From Neisseria brasiliensis (GTDB lineage Bacteria; Pseudomonadota; Gammaproteobacteria; Burkholderiales; Neisseriaceae): a stretch of DNA of 64,000 nt. Position numbers and translations under genes: made by a program. Under the pieces are notes generated by a model. That model searched no databases, was not told the DNA's origin, and saw only the letters and a list, made by a program, of their open reading frames with translations. The DNA is taken from contig NZ_CP046027.1 in assembly GCF_009671065.1 (NCBI RefSeq), positions 1,302,001-1,366,000 of the forward strand, written 5' to 3'. Every line of letters starts with the position of its first letter. The first letter of the stretch is position 1. Below are positions 8,175-17,628 of the stretch, piece after piece.

Positions 8175-9941
8175 TTAGGCAGTTTGTTTGCGGCGACGCA
8201 ACCAGCGGAAAACCGGCAGCAACACCATCAACAAGGCCAATGCCCACAATACTTTGGTAATCGGACCGTGGAACAACACACCCAAATCGCCTTGCGAAAT
8301 CGACAATGCGCGGCGCAGGCTGGATTCCATTAGTTCGCCCAATACATAGCCCAAAATCAGCGCAGACAATGGGAAATTGAGTTTGCGCAGGAGGTAGCCC
8401 AATACGCCCAAGCCCACCATCAATACCAAGTCAAACGTGGTGCTGTGAATTGCGTACACGCCGACAAAGCTCACGGTGGCGATGGCCGGAATCAGGATGT
8501 AGTTAGGGATGTTCAACAGCTTGGCGAAGAAACCGACCAACGGAATGTTGAGCAACAGCAAAATCACGTTACCGATAAACAGCGACGCAATCAAGCCCCA
8601 TACAATATCAGGCTGTTCGCTGAAGAGCTGCGGGCCCGGAGTGATGTTGTACAAAGTCAACGCCCCCATCATTACGGCGGTGGTGCCGGAGCCGGGTACA
8701 CCCAAGGTCAGCATCGGAATGAACGAACCGCAAGCCGAAGCATTGTTGGCCGCTTCAGGCGCAGCGATACCGCGCAAGTCGCCTTCGCCAAATTTGCCCG
8801 AAGCACCGGCAAGTTTTTTCTCGTTGGTGTAGGTCATTGCGCTGGCAATGGTGGCACCCGCGCCCAGTAAAATGCCGACCACAAAACCAACCACGCCGCT
8901 GCGTACCATGGTGCCGAAGGCAAACAGAAATTCTTTCACGTTAAACAGGGCGCGTTTGCCTTGTTCCAACGCTTTTTGGCCGCGTTCGGTGTGTTCCAGC
9001 ATAATCAGGATTTCGCTGACGCTGAAGAAACCGATCACGATGGTGGTGAACTGAATGCCGTCTGAAAGGTTGACCGAGTCAAACGTGAAGCGGTACACGC
9101 CGGTTACGGCATCCACACCCACGGTGGCCAAAGCCAAACCGATTAAGGCGGCCACAGCAGTTTTAATCGGCTGATCGCCCACTAAGCCGCTCAAGCAGGT
9201 AATGGCAAACACCATCAGCACAAAATATTCGGCAGGACCAAACGCAATCGCCCAGTTGGCCAACAGCGGTGCGAACAACACCACGCCCAAAGTGGCGATG
9301 ATGCTGCCGGTAAACGAGCTGACAGCAGAGAGCGACAAGGCAATGCCGGCTTTACCCTGTTTGGCTAGGGTCATGTCTTTCGGGTTCACGCCGGCAGCTT
9401 TGGCCACCATCGCGGTTTGCAGCCAATCTTGACCGCCCACGCTACCACCCGCACCGAAGCTGATGGATTTAGGATCTTTTTTCAGCGCTTCGGCCAAATC
9501 GTTCAAGTTTTGCAAAGGCGAGTCGGCATTTACCGCCACCATGCCGTAGTCGGTGCCGACAGCCGCCAACCAGCGCACGTCGTTTTCGGTGTATTGACCG
9601 AATTTGCCTTGTGCCAAGTTCAACAGCGAACCGGTCGAGAAGGCCACAATCGCATCGCCGTTGGCCGGCTCGTTGGCCACGATTTTATTGTAGGCCACTG
9701 CACCCACGCCGCCCGGCATATAGGTTACACGCATTGGTTTTTTCAGTTGGTCGGTGTCTTTCAAGCCGGTTTGTGCCAGCTTACAAGTCAAGTCAAAACC
9801 GCCGCCCGGTTTGGCTGGTGCGATACATTCAGGTTTTTTGGTTCGCCCGCTTCAGCAGTGTCTTTGTTACAGCCGCTCAAGGCCAAAGTAGCCAAAGCGG
9901 CCAAGCTGATTGCAGCGGTAGTGGATTTGCGGAACATGTAG
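8175..9941 (-). pseudogene. tctC-tctA deletion chimera with frameshift (tripartite tricarboxylate transporter remnant)
   Basis: The gene starts at 9941-9939 as a TctC/Bug solute-binding lipoprotein: MFRKSTTAAISLAALATLAL followed by the lipobox LSGC. Within an A6 run near 9834-9839 the frame slips; adding one A restores KPECIAPAKPGGGFDLTCKL. The TctC part then runs to AGVNPKDM, where near base 9371 it jumps in frame into the middle of TctA (TLAKQGKAGIALSLSAVSSF). It continues as a normal TctA membrane domain to the stop at 8175. The 3' half of tctC, all of tctB and roughly the first 95 residues of tctA are missing. The 538-residue open frame from 9791 is therefore not a real single protein. 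The family normally imports citrate-like carboxylates; this copy should be dead. Confidence 0.82.
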
Positions 9942-10358
9942 TCTCTCCTTACATTGAGGTAAAAGCTCGGCAGCGTTATCTTGTTGCGGCTTCTTTGTTG
10001 ACAATCTTTGCGAAATTAAAAGAATCATCAAGTTTTATCAAGAAGAGATTAAAAATTTTAAGACCATTAAATCCATATAATTCAAAGGGAAATAAAAATT
10101 TCGTGCTAGAAAATGAGCAAGTGATTAGGATATTTTAAATCCTGTTAAGATAAAAATTAATGATTTTAATGATGGCTGCGCTGGTGTGATTGAGGCTGCT
10201 GTTGTCGCACTTAATGGGAATGGAGTGGATTTTTTATGTTGTTGTTTGTCATTGGTTTATATGGGTGAGATAAAGACATCGATGTCTTTAATGGTTTACC
10301 GGTCACAAAATATTAATATTTTGATGATTTCAGCAGAAGATTTGGCAAAATACCATAA
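9942..10358. other. Gene-poor AT-rich spacer between the tct remnant and the cysS terminator
   Basis: This spacer is richer in A and T than its neighbours. It must hold the promoter of the tct remnant (ribosome site aggagag just before 9941). I see no convincing gene, uptake sequence or repeat in it. Confidence 0.4.
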
Positions 10359-10405
10359 AAAAGCTTCGTTTGGCCTGAAAAATATCAGACCAAACGAAGC
10401 TTTTC
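10359..10405. terminator. Strong hairpin behind cysS
   Basis: The stem aagcttcgtttgg/ccaaacgaagctt with a loop of about 16 nt is flanked by A and T runs. It is the rho-independent terminator of cysS on the minus strand. Confidence 0.85.
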
Positions 10406-10436
10406 ACCAACCGATTGAATCGGGGTCTGTCAGGTT

Positions 10437-11840
10437 TTAGCCACGGCGCCAAGTAGTCACGCCGGATTTGTCTTCCAGAATAATGTTTTCTGCCGCCAAT
10501 ACATCACGGATGCGGTCGGATTCTGCCCAATTCTTATCGGCGCGCGCCTGTTTGCGGGCTTCGATCAGCGCTTCGATTTCTTCGTTAGACAGGCCGTCTG
10601 AAACGCTGCCGCCTTGTAAAAACTCAGTTGGGTCGCGTTGCAACAGGCCGATGGTGCCGCCCAAATGTTTCAGGCAGGCGGCGAGGTCGGCGTTTTGCGT
10701 TTTGTTGACTTCATTTGCCAGCTCAAACAACACCGCCATGGCCTGCACGGTGTCGAAATCATCATCCATCGCGGCTTGGAAGCGGCGCACATAATCGTTG
10801 TCCGCATTAAAGCTTTCAGACGGCATGGTGTTTTTCAGCGCGGTGTACAAACGCGTCAACGAGCCTTTGGCATCGTCCAAATGCGCATCAGAGTAATTCA
10901 GCGGGCTGCGGTAATGCGCGCGCAAAATAAAGAAGCGCACCACTTCGGCATCATAGGCTTTCAACACATCGCGGATGGTGAAGAAATTACCCAGCGATTT
11001 CGACATTTTTTCGCCGTCGACACGGATAAAACCATTGTGCAACCAATATTTCACATGGCTTTCAATCGCTTTGCCGCCGTGGTTGTGGCCGCACGAATGA
11101 CCGTGGGCACCAACGCTTTGGGCGATTTCGTTTTCATGGTGCGGAAACTGCAAATCCGCGCCGCCGCCGTGAATATCGAACGTATCGCCAAAGAGGTTTT
11201 CACTCATCGCCGAGCATTCAATATGCCAACCCGGACGGCCTTGACCCCAAGGGCTTTCCCAAGCCGGCTCGCCCGCTTTGGCCGCTTTCCACAACACAAA
11301 ATCCAACGGATCGCGTTTGAAACCATCCACTTCCACGCGTTCGCCCGCGCGCAAATCATCCAGCGATTTGCCCGACAGCTGGCCGTAAGCGGCAAACTCG
11401 CGCACGGCGTAATACACATCGCCATTCTCTGCCGCATACGCCTTGCCCTTGGCAATCAAGCGCTCAATCATCGCAATCATCTGCGGAATATTTTCCGTGG
11501 CTTTCGGCTCGACATCCGGACGCAATACGCCCAAAGCCGCCGCATCTTCATTCATCGCTTCAATAAAACGCGCCGTCAACTCGCCGATGGTCTCGCCGTT
11601 TTCCGCCGCACGCACAATGATTTTGTCGTCAATATCGGTGATGTTGCGCACATAAGTGAGCGGATAATCACGTTCACGCAGCCAGCGCGCAATCATGTCG
11701 AACACCACCATCACACGCGCATGGCCGAGATGGCAATAGTCGTACACGGTCATGCCGCAAACGTACATGCGCACGTTGGCCGGATCGATGGGGGTGAAAG
11801 GTTCTTTTTGACGGGTTAGGGTGTTGTAGATGGTTAGCAT
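10437..11840 (-). CDS. cysS: Cysteinyl-tRNA synthetase
   Basis: CysS charges tRNA-Cys. The 467-residue length is standard for this class I enzyme. It has the N-terminal zinc cysteine and HIGH-type motif in YVCGMTVYDYCHLGHAR (about residues 26-42), the zinc-site region GWHIECSAMSE, FPHHENEIAQS, and the KMSKSLGN loop at about residue 280. The start ATG lies 10 bases after the stop of the HaeII-type endonuclease gene, so it is probably read through from that gene and obgE upstream. Whether it keeps its own promoter inside the restriction cassette is unknown. Confidence 0.97.
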   Translation of the reverse strand: MLTIYNTLTRQKEPFTPIDPANVRMYVCGMTVYDYCHLGHARVMVVFDMIARWLRERDYPLTYVRNITDIDDKIIVRAAENGETIGELTARFIEAMNEDAAALGVLRPDVEPKATENIPQMIAMIERLIAKGKAYAAENGDVYYAVREFAAYGQLSGKSLDDLRAGERVEVDGFKRDPLDFVLWKAAKAGEPAWESPWGQGRPGWHIECSAMSENLFGDTFDIHGGGADLQFPHHENEIAQSVGAHGHSCGHNHGGKAIESHVKYWLHNGFIRVDGEKMSKSLGNFFTIRDVLKAYDAEVVRFFILRAHYRSPLNYSDAHLDDAKGSLTRLYTALKNTMPSESFNADNDYVRRFQAAMDDDFDTVQAMAVLFELANEVNKTQNADLAACLKHLGGTIGLLQRDPTEFLQGGSVSDGLSNEEIEALIEARKQARADKNWAESDRIRDVLAAENIILEDKSGVTTWRRG

Positions 11841-11849
11841 GGTAAGTCA

Positions 11850-12899
11850 TTAAAATGTAATTCGGGAAAAATCATAACCACGGTCAATAATGAATTCAGA
11901 AAACTCATTTTGCTCATTGGCTGCAGGAAATTCTCGTTTAATCTCGCTTCGGATATTTTCAAGTAACGTTTTTGCAATCGGTTGAATGCCGCGCAAAGCC
12001 CTTTCATACCATTCAATTAAATCATCTTCAGTAATAATACTTTGGATTTTATTTCTCCAGCCGATTTGACTAAGTAGCGACATAATCACAGGCTGTTCAG
12101 CTTTTTTACAAACAATCACAATTTTATCCGCACTAATTGAGCCTACAATATCTTCTGCCAATTCTTCATCTAAAGACAAGTGTTTGACTTGAATAGCCGA
12201 GCCAAAGTTTGACCACATGTCCAAACCTCGGTCGGCTGCATTGGTTACGCCTACCCGGTAAATTTTAGCCGGAATTGTCAAATTTTCTCGGTTGAGCGGT
12301 ATGATTTTTTCGGCAAATTGCTGATATTCCTCCCATAAATGCAATTTTTCTTGTGGGAAACTAACAGTAACCGTTACGCCTAATTCAGCAATCAACGCAT
12401 CAAATAATGCATAGACAATAATTTCGTAAATTTTATCGATGCTTCTTTTCAGCCCTGGCTCAAACCAAAATAAATTCAAAAAATCAACTAATTGAAAATT
12501 TGAACTATCATGAATGTTGCAATATTTAACAGCTTGATTCATTTGTGAAAAACGATTCAAAAAACATTGGTAGATATAACTCTCAACGTCTCCTTTTTCA
12601 CGATTTAGGTCTGCCAACACAGCTAATTTTTCGGGAGGCATAGCATTATTTTCAAAGAGATTATCTTGGAATTTTGCTGATGATGTTGAAACTCTTCCTA
12701 AGAATTTCCTGCATATTTCATCACGCCAACGTTTGGATTGATTGCGATATGTTTCTAAATTCAATATATCCAATCTTTGTATACATCGGTCATGATAAAG
12801 AATTTCTGCAATCTGAATAGGCTTGTATAAATGGACTCGGGACTTTTTAATAATATTGTCTAAGGCTTGTTTTGCTTCTTGCTGGGTAACTGACATCAT
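11850..12899 (-). CDS. HaeII-family type II restriction endonuclease (predicted site RGCGCY)
   Basis: This 349-residue protein resembles R.HaeII and its gonococcal isoschizomer NgoI along its whole length, for example SRVHLYKPIQIAEILYHDR at residues 20-38 and FWFEPGLKRSIDKIYEI at about 144-160. A PD-(D/E)xK-like core is visible as D227 in AADRGLDMW and Q237-V-K239 in SAIQVKHLSLDEELAEDI. The start codon overlaps the stop of the methyltransferase gene (ATGA), so the modification enzyme is made first. The gene is clearly more AT-rich than cysS and obgE on either side. Site specificity is inferred from family resemblance only. Confidence 0.82.
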   Translation of the reverse strand: MMSVTQQEAKQALDNIIKKSRVHLYKPIQIAEILYHDRCIQRLDILNLETYRNQSKRWRDEICRKFLGRVSTSSAKFQDNLFENNAMPPEKLAVLADLNREKGDVESYIYQCFLNRFSQMNQAVKYCNIHDSSNFQLVDFLNLFWFEPGLKRSIDKIYEIIVYALFDALIAELGVTVTVSFPQEKLHLWEEYQQFAEKIIPLNRENLTIPAKIYRVGVTNAADRGLDMWSNFGSAIQVKHLSLDEELAEDIVGSISADKIVIVCKKAEQPVIMSLLSQIGWRNKIQSIITEDDLIEWYERALRGIQPIAKTLLENIRSEIKREFPAANEQNEFSEFIIDRGYDFSRITF

Positions 12900-13843
12900 A
12901 CTGCCTCTAATAAATCTAATTGCCCACGCTTTTCAAATTTACCTGATAAAGCTTGAATCATATTTTCTGCAATTGCTTCGATTACAGGAACAGAAACAGA
13001 ATTTCCTGCTACTTTTCTGACTTGAGAATAAGGAATATTGATTTTAAAACTATCGGGAAACCCTTGAAGTCTTAACATTTCTCTCCCAGTTAACCTTCGT
13101 ACGCCGTTAACTACCAAATAATTATAGCTTCCTCCTGCACGCAAAGCGCATGAGTAAGGTAAAGGAGAAATGTTCCCACCGATATTTTCATGCCATACTG
13201 ACGGTATTGGAGCAGGTTTCTTCAAAGCAGCAAAACGCTTTTGTCTTAAGGATTCAGATAAGAAATAACTGGCATCGACCGTACTTTCTTCTTCTAAAAT
13301 TTCATTCAACGGTCGATAAAATCCAACCGGTTCAGGAAATTCAAAATAAACATTTTCACGAAATCCGACAATATAAATCCGTTCTCGCTTTTGAGGTAGT
13401 CCGAAATCTAAAGTATTCAATACTTGATAATAAACCGTATAACCCAACTGTTTCAATGTAGCTAAAATAACATTAAAAGTACGGCCTGAGTCATGAGTAG
13501 TCAATCGTTTGACATTTTCAAGTAAAAATGCACGAGGTTTTTTAGTTCTCAAAATTTCAGCAATGTTGAAAAATAAAGTGCCTCTTGTGTCTTCAAATCC
13601 TAACCCTTTTCCGGCAATACTGAACGGCTGGCAAGGAAAACCTGCCAATAAAATGTCATGATCAGGAATTTTATCTGGGGGAATATCATTGATATCACCA
13701 AAAGGTATTTCACCGAAATTAGCCTCGTACATCTTTTGTGCATATTTATCCCACTCAGATGAAAAAACATTACTACATCCTTGCTTCTCAAATCCTAAGC
13801 GGATTCCACCAATACCTGAAAATAAATCTATAGTGCGATACAT
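12896..13843 (-). CDS. C5-cytosine DNA methyltransferase, HaeII type
   Basis: The modification partner of the endonuclease, 315 residues. It has the m5C methyltransferase motifs in order: I (TIDLFSGIGGIRLGFE, residues 4-19), IV with the catalytic C70 in LAGFPCQPFSIAG, VI (ENV at about 114), VIII (QKRERIYIVGF) and X (VAGNSVSVPVIEAIAENM) at the C-terminus. The target-recognition region between VIII and X is short. The gene is AT-rich and follows obgE after an uptake-sequence hairpin, which suggests insertion of the pair as a cassette. Confidence 0.9.
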   Translation of the reverse strand: MYRTIDLFSGIGGIRLGFEKQGCSNVFSSEWDKYAQKMYEANFGEIPFGDINDIPPDKIPDHDILLAGFPCQPFSIAGKGLGFEDTRGTLFFNIAEILRTKKPRAFLLENVKRLTTHDSGRTFNVILATLKQLGYTVYYQVLNTLDFGLPQKRERIYIVGFRENVYFEFPEPVGFYRPLNEILEEESTVDASYFLSESLRQKRFAALKKPAPIPSVWHENIGGNISPLPYSCALRAGGSYNYLVVNGVRRLTGREMLRLQGFPDSFKINIPYSQVRKVAGNSVSVPVIEAIAENMIQALSGKFEKRGQLDLLEAV

Positions 13844-13861
13844 TTTATTAACCTTAAACTT

Positions 13862-13896
13862 TTTCAGATGGCATCAATCTCCGATGCCGTCTGAAA
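13862..13896. terminator. Inverted DUS pair behind obgE
   Basis: The arms tttcagatggcatc and gatgccgtctgaaa pair with one mismatch around a 7-nt loop. It separates obgE from the restriction-modification pair. Confidence 0.7.
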
Positions 13897-13901
13897 CTTT
13901 A

Positions 13902-15056
13902 TCACTCTGCCTTAAACACGCTGGTATCGGTTTGCGGCTGATTCTCGGCAATCTCCAACGCGGCTGCTGCTTTTTCTGCGGCGGCTTTTTCTGCGTCCAA
14001 ACGTTTTTTCTCGTTCAAATACATGCTGATTTGGCGCACCAGGTCTTGTGTGCCTTGGTGTGCCAGGGCGCTGATTTTAAACAGGCGCGGGGTGTTCATG
14101 TCGAATTCGAAGCGGTCGTCGGGTGCGGGGTAGTCCCAGCCGATTTGTTCGAGGAACTCGGCGGTGCGGCGCTCGGCTTCTTCGTCATCGAGCATGTCGA
14201 ATTTGTTCAGCACCAGCCAGCGCGGTTTGGCGTGGAGTTCTTCGTCGTATTTGCGCAATTCGTTGATGATGGCCAAGGCTTCTTCGGCGGGGTTGACGGT
14301 TTCATCAAACGGCACCAAATCAACCACATGCAGTAATAAACCGGTACGCGAGAGGTGTTTCAGAAAGCGGTGTCCCAAGCCGGCACCCTCTGCCGCGCCT
14401 TCAATCAGGCCGGGAATGTCGGCCATGACGAAGCTGTTGTTTTCGTCCATGCGCACCACGCCCAAGTTGGGGTGTAAGGTGGTGAACGGGTAATCGGCCA
14501 CTTTCGGGCGAGCAGCGGACACAGCGGAAATCAGCGTAGATTTGCCGGCATTCGGCATACCGAGCAGTCCAACATCGGCCAACACTTTCAATTCCAATTG
14601 CAGCGAACGCGCTTCGCCTTCTTCGCCCGGTGTGGCTTGCTTCGGTGCGCGGTTGACCGATGATTTGAAATGGATGTTGCCCAAACCGCCTTTGCCGCCG
14701 CGTGCCAAACAAACGCGCTGGCCGTGGTGAGTGAGGTCGGCGACAATTTCGTCGGTATCGATGTCGCGAATCAGGGTGCCGACGGGCATGTGCAGGGTGA
14801 TGTCGTCCGCGCCAGCGCCGTAACGGTCGGCACCGTGGCCTTTTTCGCCGTTTTTGGCTTGGTAGCGTTTCACAAAACGGTATTCAACCAAGGTATTTAA
14901 ATTTTCATCGGCTTCAGCCCACACGCTGCCGCCTTTGCCGCCGTCGCCGCCATCGGGGCCGCCGCGCGGCACGAATTTTTCACGGCGGAAACTGGCCGCG
15001 CCGTTGCCGCCTTTACCGGCGACCACTTCGATTTTTGCTTCATCAATAAATTTCAT
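13902..15056 (-). CDS. obgE: GTPase Obg
   Basis: ObgE (CgtA) is an essential GTPase associated with 50S assembly. The glycine-rich Obg fold spans residues 1-158 (AGKGGNGAASFRREKFVPRG, GGDGGKGG). The G domain follows, with the P-loop GMPNAGKSTLIS at about 166, switch DIPGLIEGA, and NKFD. The C-terminal tail is lysine- and alanine-rich (EKKRLDAEKAAAEKAAAA). The 384-residue length is normal. Confidence 0.96.
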   Translation of the reverse strand: MKFIDEAKIEVVAGKGGNGAASFRREKFVPRGGPDGGDGGKGGSVWAEADENLNTLVEYRFVKRYQAKNGEKGHGADRYGAGADDITLHMPVGTLIRDIDTDEIVADLTHHGQRVCLARGGKGGLGNIHFKSSVNRAPKQATPGEEGEARSLQLELKVLADVGLLGMPNAGKSTLISAVSAARPKVADYPFTTLHPNLGVVRMDENNSFVMADIPGLIEGAAEGAGLGHRFLKHLSRTGLLLHVVDLVPFDETVNPAEEALAIINELRKYDEELHAKPRWLVLNKFDMLDDEEAERRTAEFLEQIGWDYPAPDDRFEFDMNTPRLFKISALAHQGTQDLVRQISMYLNEKKRLDAEKAAAEKAAAALEIAENQPQTDTSVFKAE

Positions 15057-15235
15057 TCGGTTCTCAATATTTTTAAAAGTTGTTTGGTGTTTCAGACGGC
15101 CTATGGTGAGATTGTTTAAATAAAAAAGCAGGCCGTCTGAAAAAATAATGGGTTGAGAGTTATTATAAAGGATAAGTCAAGGGCTTGTGTGCTTATCTTC
15201 AGCGTGCGGTTGGGCTTGCATATTTTGTAAATGGA

Positions 15236-15262
15236 AACTAATATCAATATCATTTAATTAAC
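15236..15262 (+). promoter_or_regulatory. Possible Fur-type box upstream of sodA
   Basis: The stretch aatatcaatatcatttaat, 30-50 bases before the sodA ATG, resembles degenerate GATAAT-type Fur hexamers. Iron control of sodA is known in other bacteria. The match is only moderate. Confidence 0.35.
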
Positions 15263-15293
15263 CACGCACAACTGCACAGAGAAAGGAACGCAC

Positions 15294-15914
15294 ATGGCTT
15301 ACACTTTACCTGAACTGGGCTACGCCTACGATGCCTTGGAGCCGCATTTCGATGAAATGACGATGAACATTCACCACACCAAGCACCATCAGGCTTATGT
15401 CAACAATGCCAACGCGGCATTGGAATCGCTACCGGAGTTTGCCGATTTACCGGCGGAAGAGCTGATTGCGCGCTTGAAAGAATTACCGACCGACAAGCAA
15501 ACCGTGTTGCGCAACAATGCCGGTGGCCATGCCAACCATTCTTTCTTTTGGAAAAATCTAAAAACCGGCACGAGCTTACAAGGCCGTCTGAAAGAAACCA
15601 TTGAGCGCGATTTTGGTTCGGTGGATGAATTCAAAGCCGAATTTGAAAAAGCCGCCGCCAGCCGTTTCGGTTCGGGTTGGGCATGGCTGGTGTTAGACGG
15701 CGACCGCTTGAAAGTGGTGTCAACCGCCAACCAGGATTCGCCGCTGATGGGCGAAGACGTGGCCGGCTGCAAAGGCTACCCGATTATCGGTTTGGACGTG
15801 TGGGAACACGCTTATTATCTGCAATACCAAAACCGCCGTCCGGACTACATCAAAGCGTTTTGGAATGTGGTGAACTGGGACGAAGCGGCGAAGCGTTTTG
15901 AAGAAAAAGCCTAA
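15294..15914 (+). CDS. sodA: Superoxide dismutase, Mn-type
   Basis: Cytoplasmic superoxide dismutase of 206 residues. The metal ligands are H27 (MNIHHTKHH), H82 (GGHANHSFFW), D168 and H172 (LDVWEHAYY). The outer-sphere glutamine is Q147 in STANQDSPLMG, which with GGHANHS points to the manganese rather than the iron class. It has a good ribosome site (gaaagga). It is monocistronic and followed by repeat R2. Confidence 0.9.
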   Translation: MAYTLPELGYAYDALEPHFDEMTMNIHHTKHHQAYVNNANAALESLPEFADLPAEELIARLKELPTDKQTVLRNNAGGHANHSFFWKNLKTGTSLQGRLKETIERDFGSVDEFKAEFEKAAASRFGSGWAWLVLDGDRLKVVSTANQDSPLMGEDVAGCKGYPIIGLDVWEHAYYLQYQNRRPDYIKAFWNVVNWDEAAKRFEEKA

Positions 15915-15937
15915 TCGCTGATGGATTTAAAAAAGCC

Positions 15938-16080
15938 GAGACCTTTGCAAAATCGCCATCTTTGGCACATTTCTTCGTTATGCGCTGCTCGAAAGCTTGC
16001 CTATCTTTGTGATATGTCTGCGCTTTCTGCGCTGCTATAACTTTGAACTGTACTCAAATCTGGGGTTTTACAAAGGTCTC
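15938..16080. repeat. MITE-like 143-bp element, copy R2
   Basis: The ends gagacctttgcaaaa and ttttacaaaggtctc form a near-perfect inverted repeat. The interior matches R1 and R4 closely. It is followed immediately by an uptake-sequence hairpin at 16081-16113. Confidence 0.8.
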
Positions 16081-16113
16081 AGGCCGTCTGAAACTTTTGG
16101 TTTCAGACGGCCT
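16081..16113. terminator. Inverted DUS pair behind the TlpA-like gene
   Basis: The arms aggccgtctgaaac and gtttcagacggcct flank a short loop and end in T5. It serves the minus-strand TlpA-like gene and possibly sodA. Confidence 0.75.
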
Positions 16114-16125
16114 TTTTATTGTCGC

Positions 16126-16614
16126 TTACTTCGCCAATTCTTGATCAATTTCTTGATAAAGCTTGTTGAAATCCGGCTCGCCGACGAAAGTTTTGAGGAT
16201 TTCGCCTTTTTTGTTGATGAGCACGGAAGTGGGGTAAACCTGCGTGCCGAAGGCTTTGCCGACGATACCGTCGTTGTCATACATCACGGTAAACGGCAGA
16301 CCGTATTCTTTGACGTATTGATGCACGCTCTCAATCGGGTCAATCGGCTCGGCAATGCCCAACACTTGGAAATCTTTGCCCTGATAATCGTTGGCCATTT
16401 TGATGACTTTCGGCATTTCGCTCACGCAGCCGGGGCAGGACGGGAACCAGAAATTGATAAAGGTTACCTTACCTTGCAGGCTGGCGTTGTTAACCGTTTG
16501 GCCTTGCAAATCGGTCAGGCTGAATGGCGGTGCGGATTTGTTGTCGGGAATCAGGATAAAGGCCAGCAATGCGCCGACAATGGCCACGGCGGCGAGGGTA
16601 ATCAGTTTTTTCAT
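16126..16614 (-). CDS. TlpA/ResA-like thiol-disulfide oxidoreductase
   Basis: A 162-residue thioredoxin-fold protein held in the inner membrane by an N-terminal hydrophobic anchor (residues 1-22) and facing the periplasm. The redox pair is C60-P-G-C63 in FWFPSCPGCVSEMP, and the cis-proline loop is TQVYPTSVLI. Proteins of this family reduce disulfides during cytochrome c maturation or other periplasmic repair; the partner is not evident here. It overlaps the thioesterase gene by four bases (ATGA), so they form a two-gene operon. Confidence 0.85.
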   Translation of the reverse strand: MKKLITLAAVAIVGALLAFILIPDNKSAPPFSLTDLQGQTVNNASLQGKVTFINFWFPSCPGCVSEMPKVIKMANDYQGKDFQVLGIAEPIDPIESVHQYVKEYGLPFTVMYDNDGIVGKAFGTQVYPTSVLINKKGEILKTFVGEPDFNKLYQEIDQELAK

Positions 16615-16997
16615 GCGATAAAGGATTCGAGTGAGGTTAACAGGTTGTCGGGAAAGCGGATGCTGCGGCCGCTGGCGGCATCGACGGGCATCAGCGTGAT
16701 GTCGGCTTCAATGGTGTTTTTGCCGCTGTGTATCAATTCGATGGTTTGCGTCAGCAGCAGGTGGCGCGCGGTTAATTCTTTGATGTGGCTGTGTACGCGC
16801 AATTCGTTGCCGTCAACAGCGGGGCGGCGGTAGCGGATGTCGATACGGGCGACAACCAAATGCACGTTGTCCAGCAGCGATAGTAAACCGCGTTGGTCGA
16901 GAAACGTCCAGCGCGCTTCTTCGAGAAACTCAAGATAGCGCGCGTGGTTGACGTGGCCGTAGCTGTCGATGTGGTAATTTCGGACGCGGATATTCAT
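16611..16997 (-). CDS. YbgC/FadM-like acyl-CoA thioesterase
   Basis: A 128-residue single hot-dog domain protein. It begins MNIRVRNYHIDSYGHVNHAR, matching the D-x-Y-GHVNH active-site signature of 4-hydroxybenzoyl-CoA thioesterase-type enzymes. The second conserved patch is RIDIRYRRPAVDGNELRV. It probably hydrolyses acyl-CoA; chain preference is unknown. It is the first gene of a two-gene unit with the TlpA-like protein. Confidence 0.8.
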   Translation of the reverse strand: MNIRVRNYHIDSYGHVNHARYLEFLEEARWTFLDQRGLLSLLDNVHLVVARIDIRYRRPAVDGNELRVHSHIKELTARHLLLTQTIELIHSGKNTIEADITLMPVDAASGRSIRFPDNLLTSLESFIA

Positions 16998-17066
16998 GGG
17001 TTTATGAGGCCGTCTGAAAATATAGGCGATGCGGGCTATGTGTTTTCAGACAGCCTATCAAAGAAA

Positions 17067-17429
17067 TTAATTTAAATTCAAGGGTTGAAACGCTTCACGC
17101 GCCAATGGTTCGGCTTCCAAGTCGGTGATGACGGTGGAGAGCTGGATATCGAACCATTCGTTGAAAATATCGGCGTGCAAATCCGGCCACTCGCTTTCGT
17201 CTTCGCACCAGTCGGCCAGCTCGGCGGCGAAAATGTCTTCAAAGCGCGATTCGATTTCGTCCCACACTTCGTCGGAAGTTTCGCACGGGCGCACGAGATA
17301 GGCATTGGCATCGGCCTGTAAATCTTCCAAAGTCAAATCGGCCAGATGGTTGCCGGGCAGGGATTGCAGCCAGTTCCAAAATGGATCGAGCGGCACGAGT
17401 AAAAAGACGCTGCGGTTGACTTCGTACAT
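17067..17429 (-). CDS. Acidic conserved hypothetical protein
   Basis: A 120-residue protein with no recognised family. It is very acidic, with many Asp/Glu and Trp residues (DEVWDEIESRFEDIF, WCEDESEWPDLHADIFNEWF). It has no signal peptide or membrane segment. A ribosome-binding site (aaaggaaacc) sits before the ATG. It is flanked by an uptake-sequence hairpin downstream and a partial repeat upstream. I cannot assign a function. Confidence 0.65.
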   Translation of the reverse strand: MYEVNRSVFLLVPLDPFWNWLQSLPGNHLADLTLEDLQADANAYLVRPCETSDEVWDEIESRFEDIFAAELADWCEDESEWPDLHADIFNEWFDIQLSTVITDLEAEPLAREAFQPLNLN

Positions 17430-17511
17430 GGTGGTTTCCTTTTGTTGAGTAGAGCGGTTGACCCGGTCTTTTTGCGCTGACCGTAATGGAATAATAGCCC
17501 AAAGGTGGTGT

Positions 17512-17530
17512 CATGCAAAGGTCTCGGCAC
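17512..17530. repeat. Half copy of the MITE-like element
   Basis: Only one terminal repeat, tgcaaaggtctcgg, is recognisable, followed by a diverged cacattttttcgtgatgcgc segment. It is about 100 bases from full copy R3. Confidence 0.45.
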
Positions 17531-17628
17531 ATTTTTTCGTGATGCGCGGTGTGATGTTGAATGACACTCACATCGGGGTTTATAAAGTATTGAGGCCGTA
17601 TGAACGCAATATAGGTTTCAGACGGCTC

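Noticed and set aside
9792..10138. Plus-strand open frames between the tct remnant and cysS
   Set aside because: They begin inside tctC and continue into AT-rich spacer; nothing resembles a protein.
10186..10440. 84-codon plus-strand open frame before cysS
   Set aside because: It has no ribosome site or family resemblance, and its 3' part is the cysS terminator hairpin.
10638..11819. Plus-strand open frame of 393 codons opposite cysS
   Set aside because: It is the shadow of cysS, has no ribosome site and no recognisable domain.
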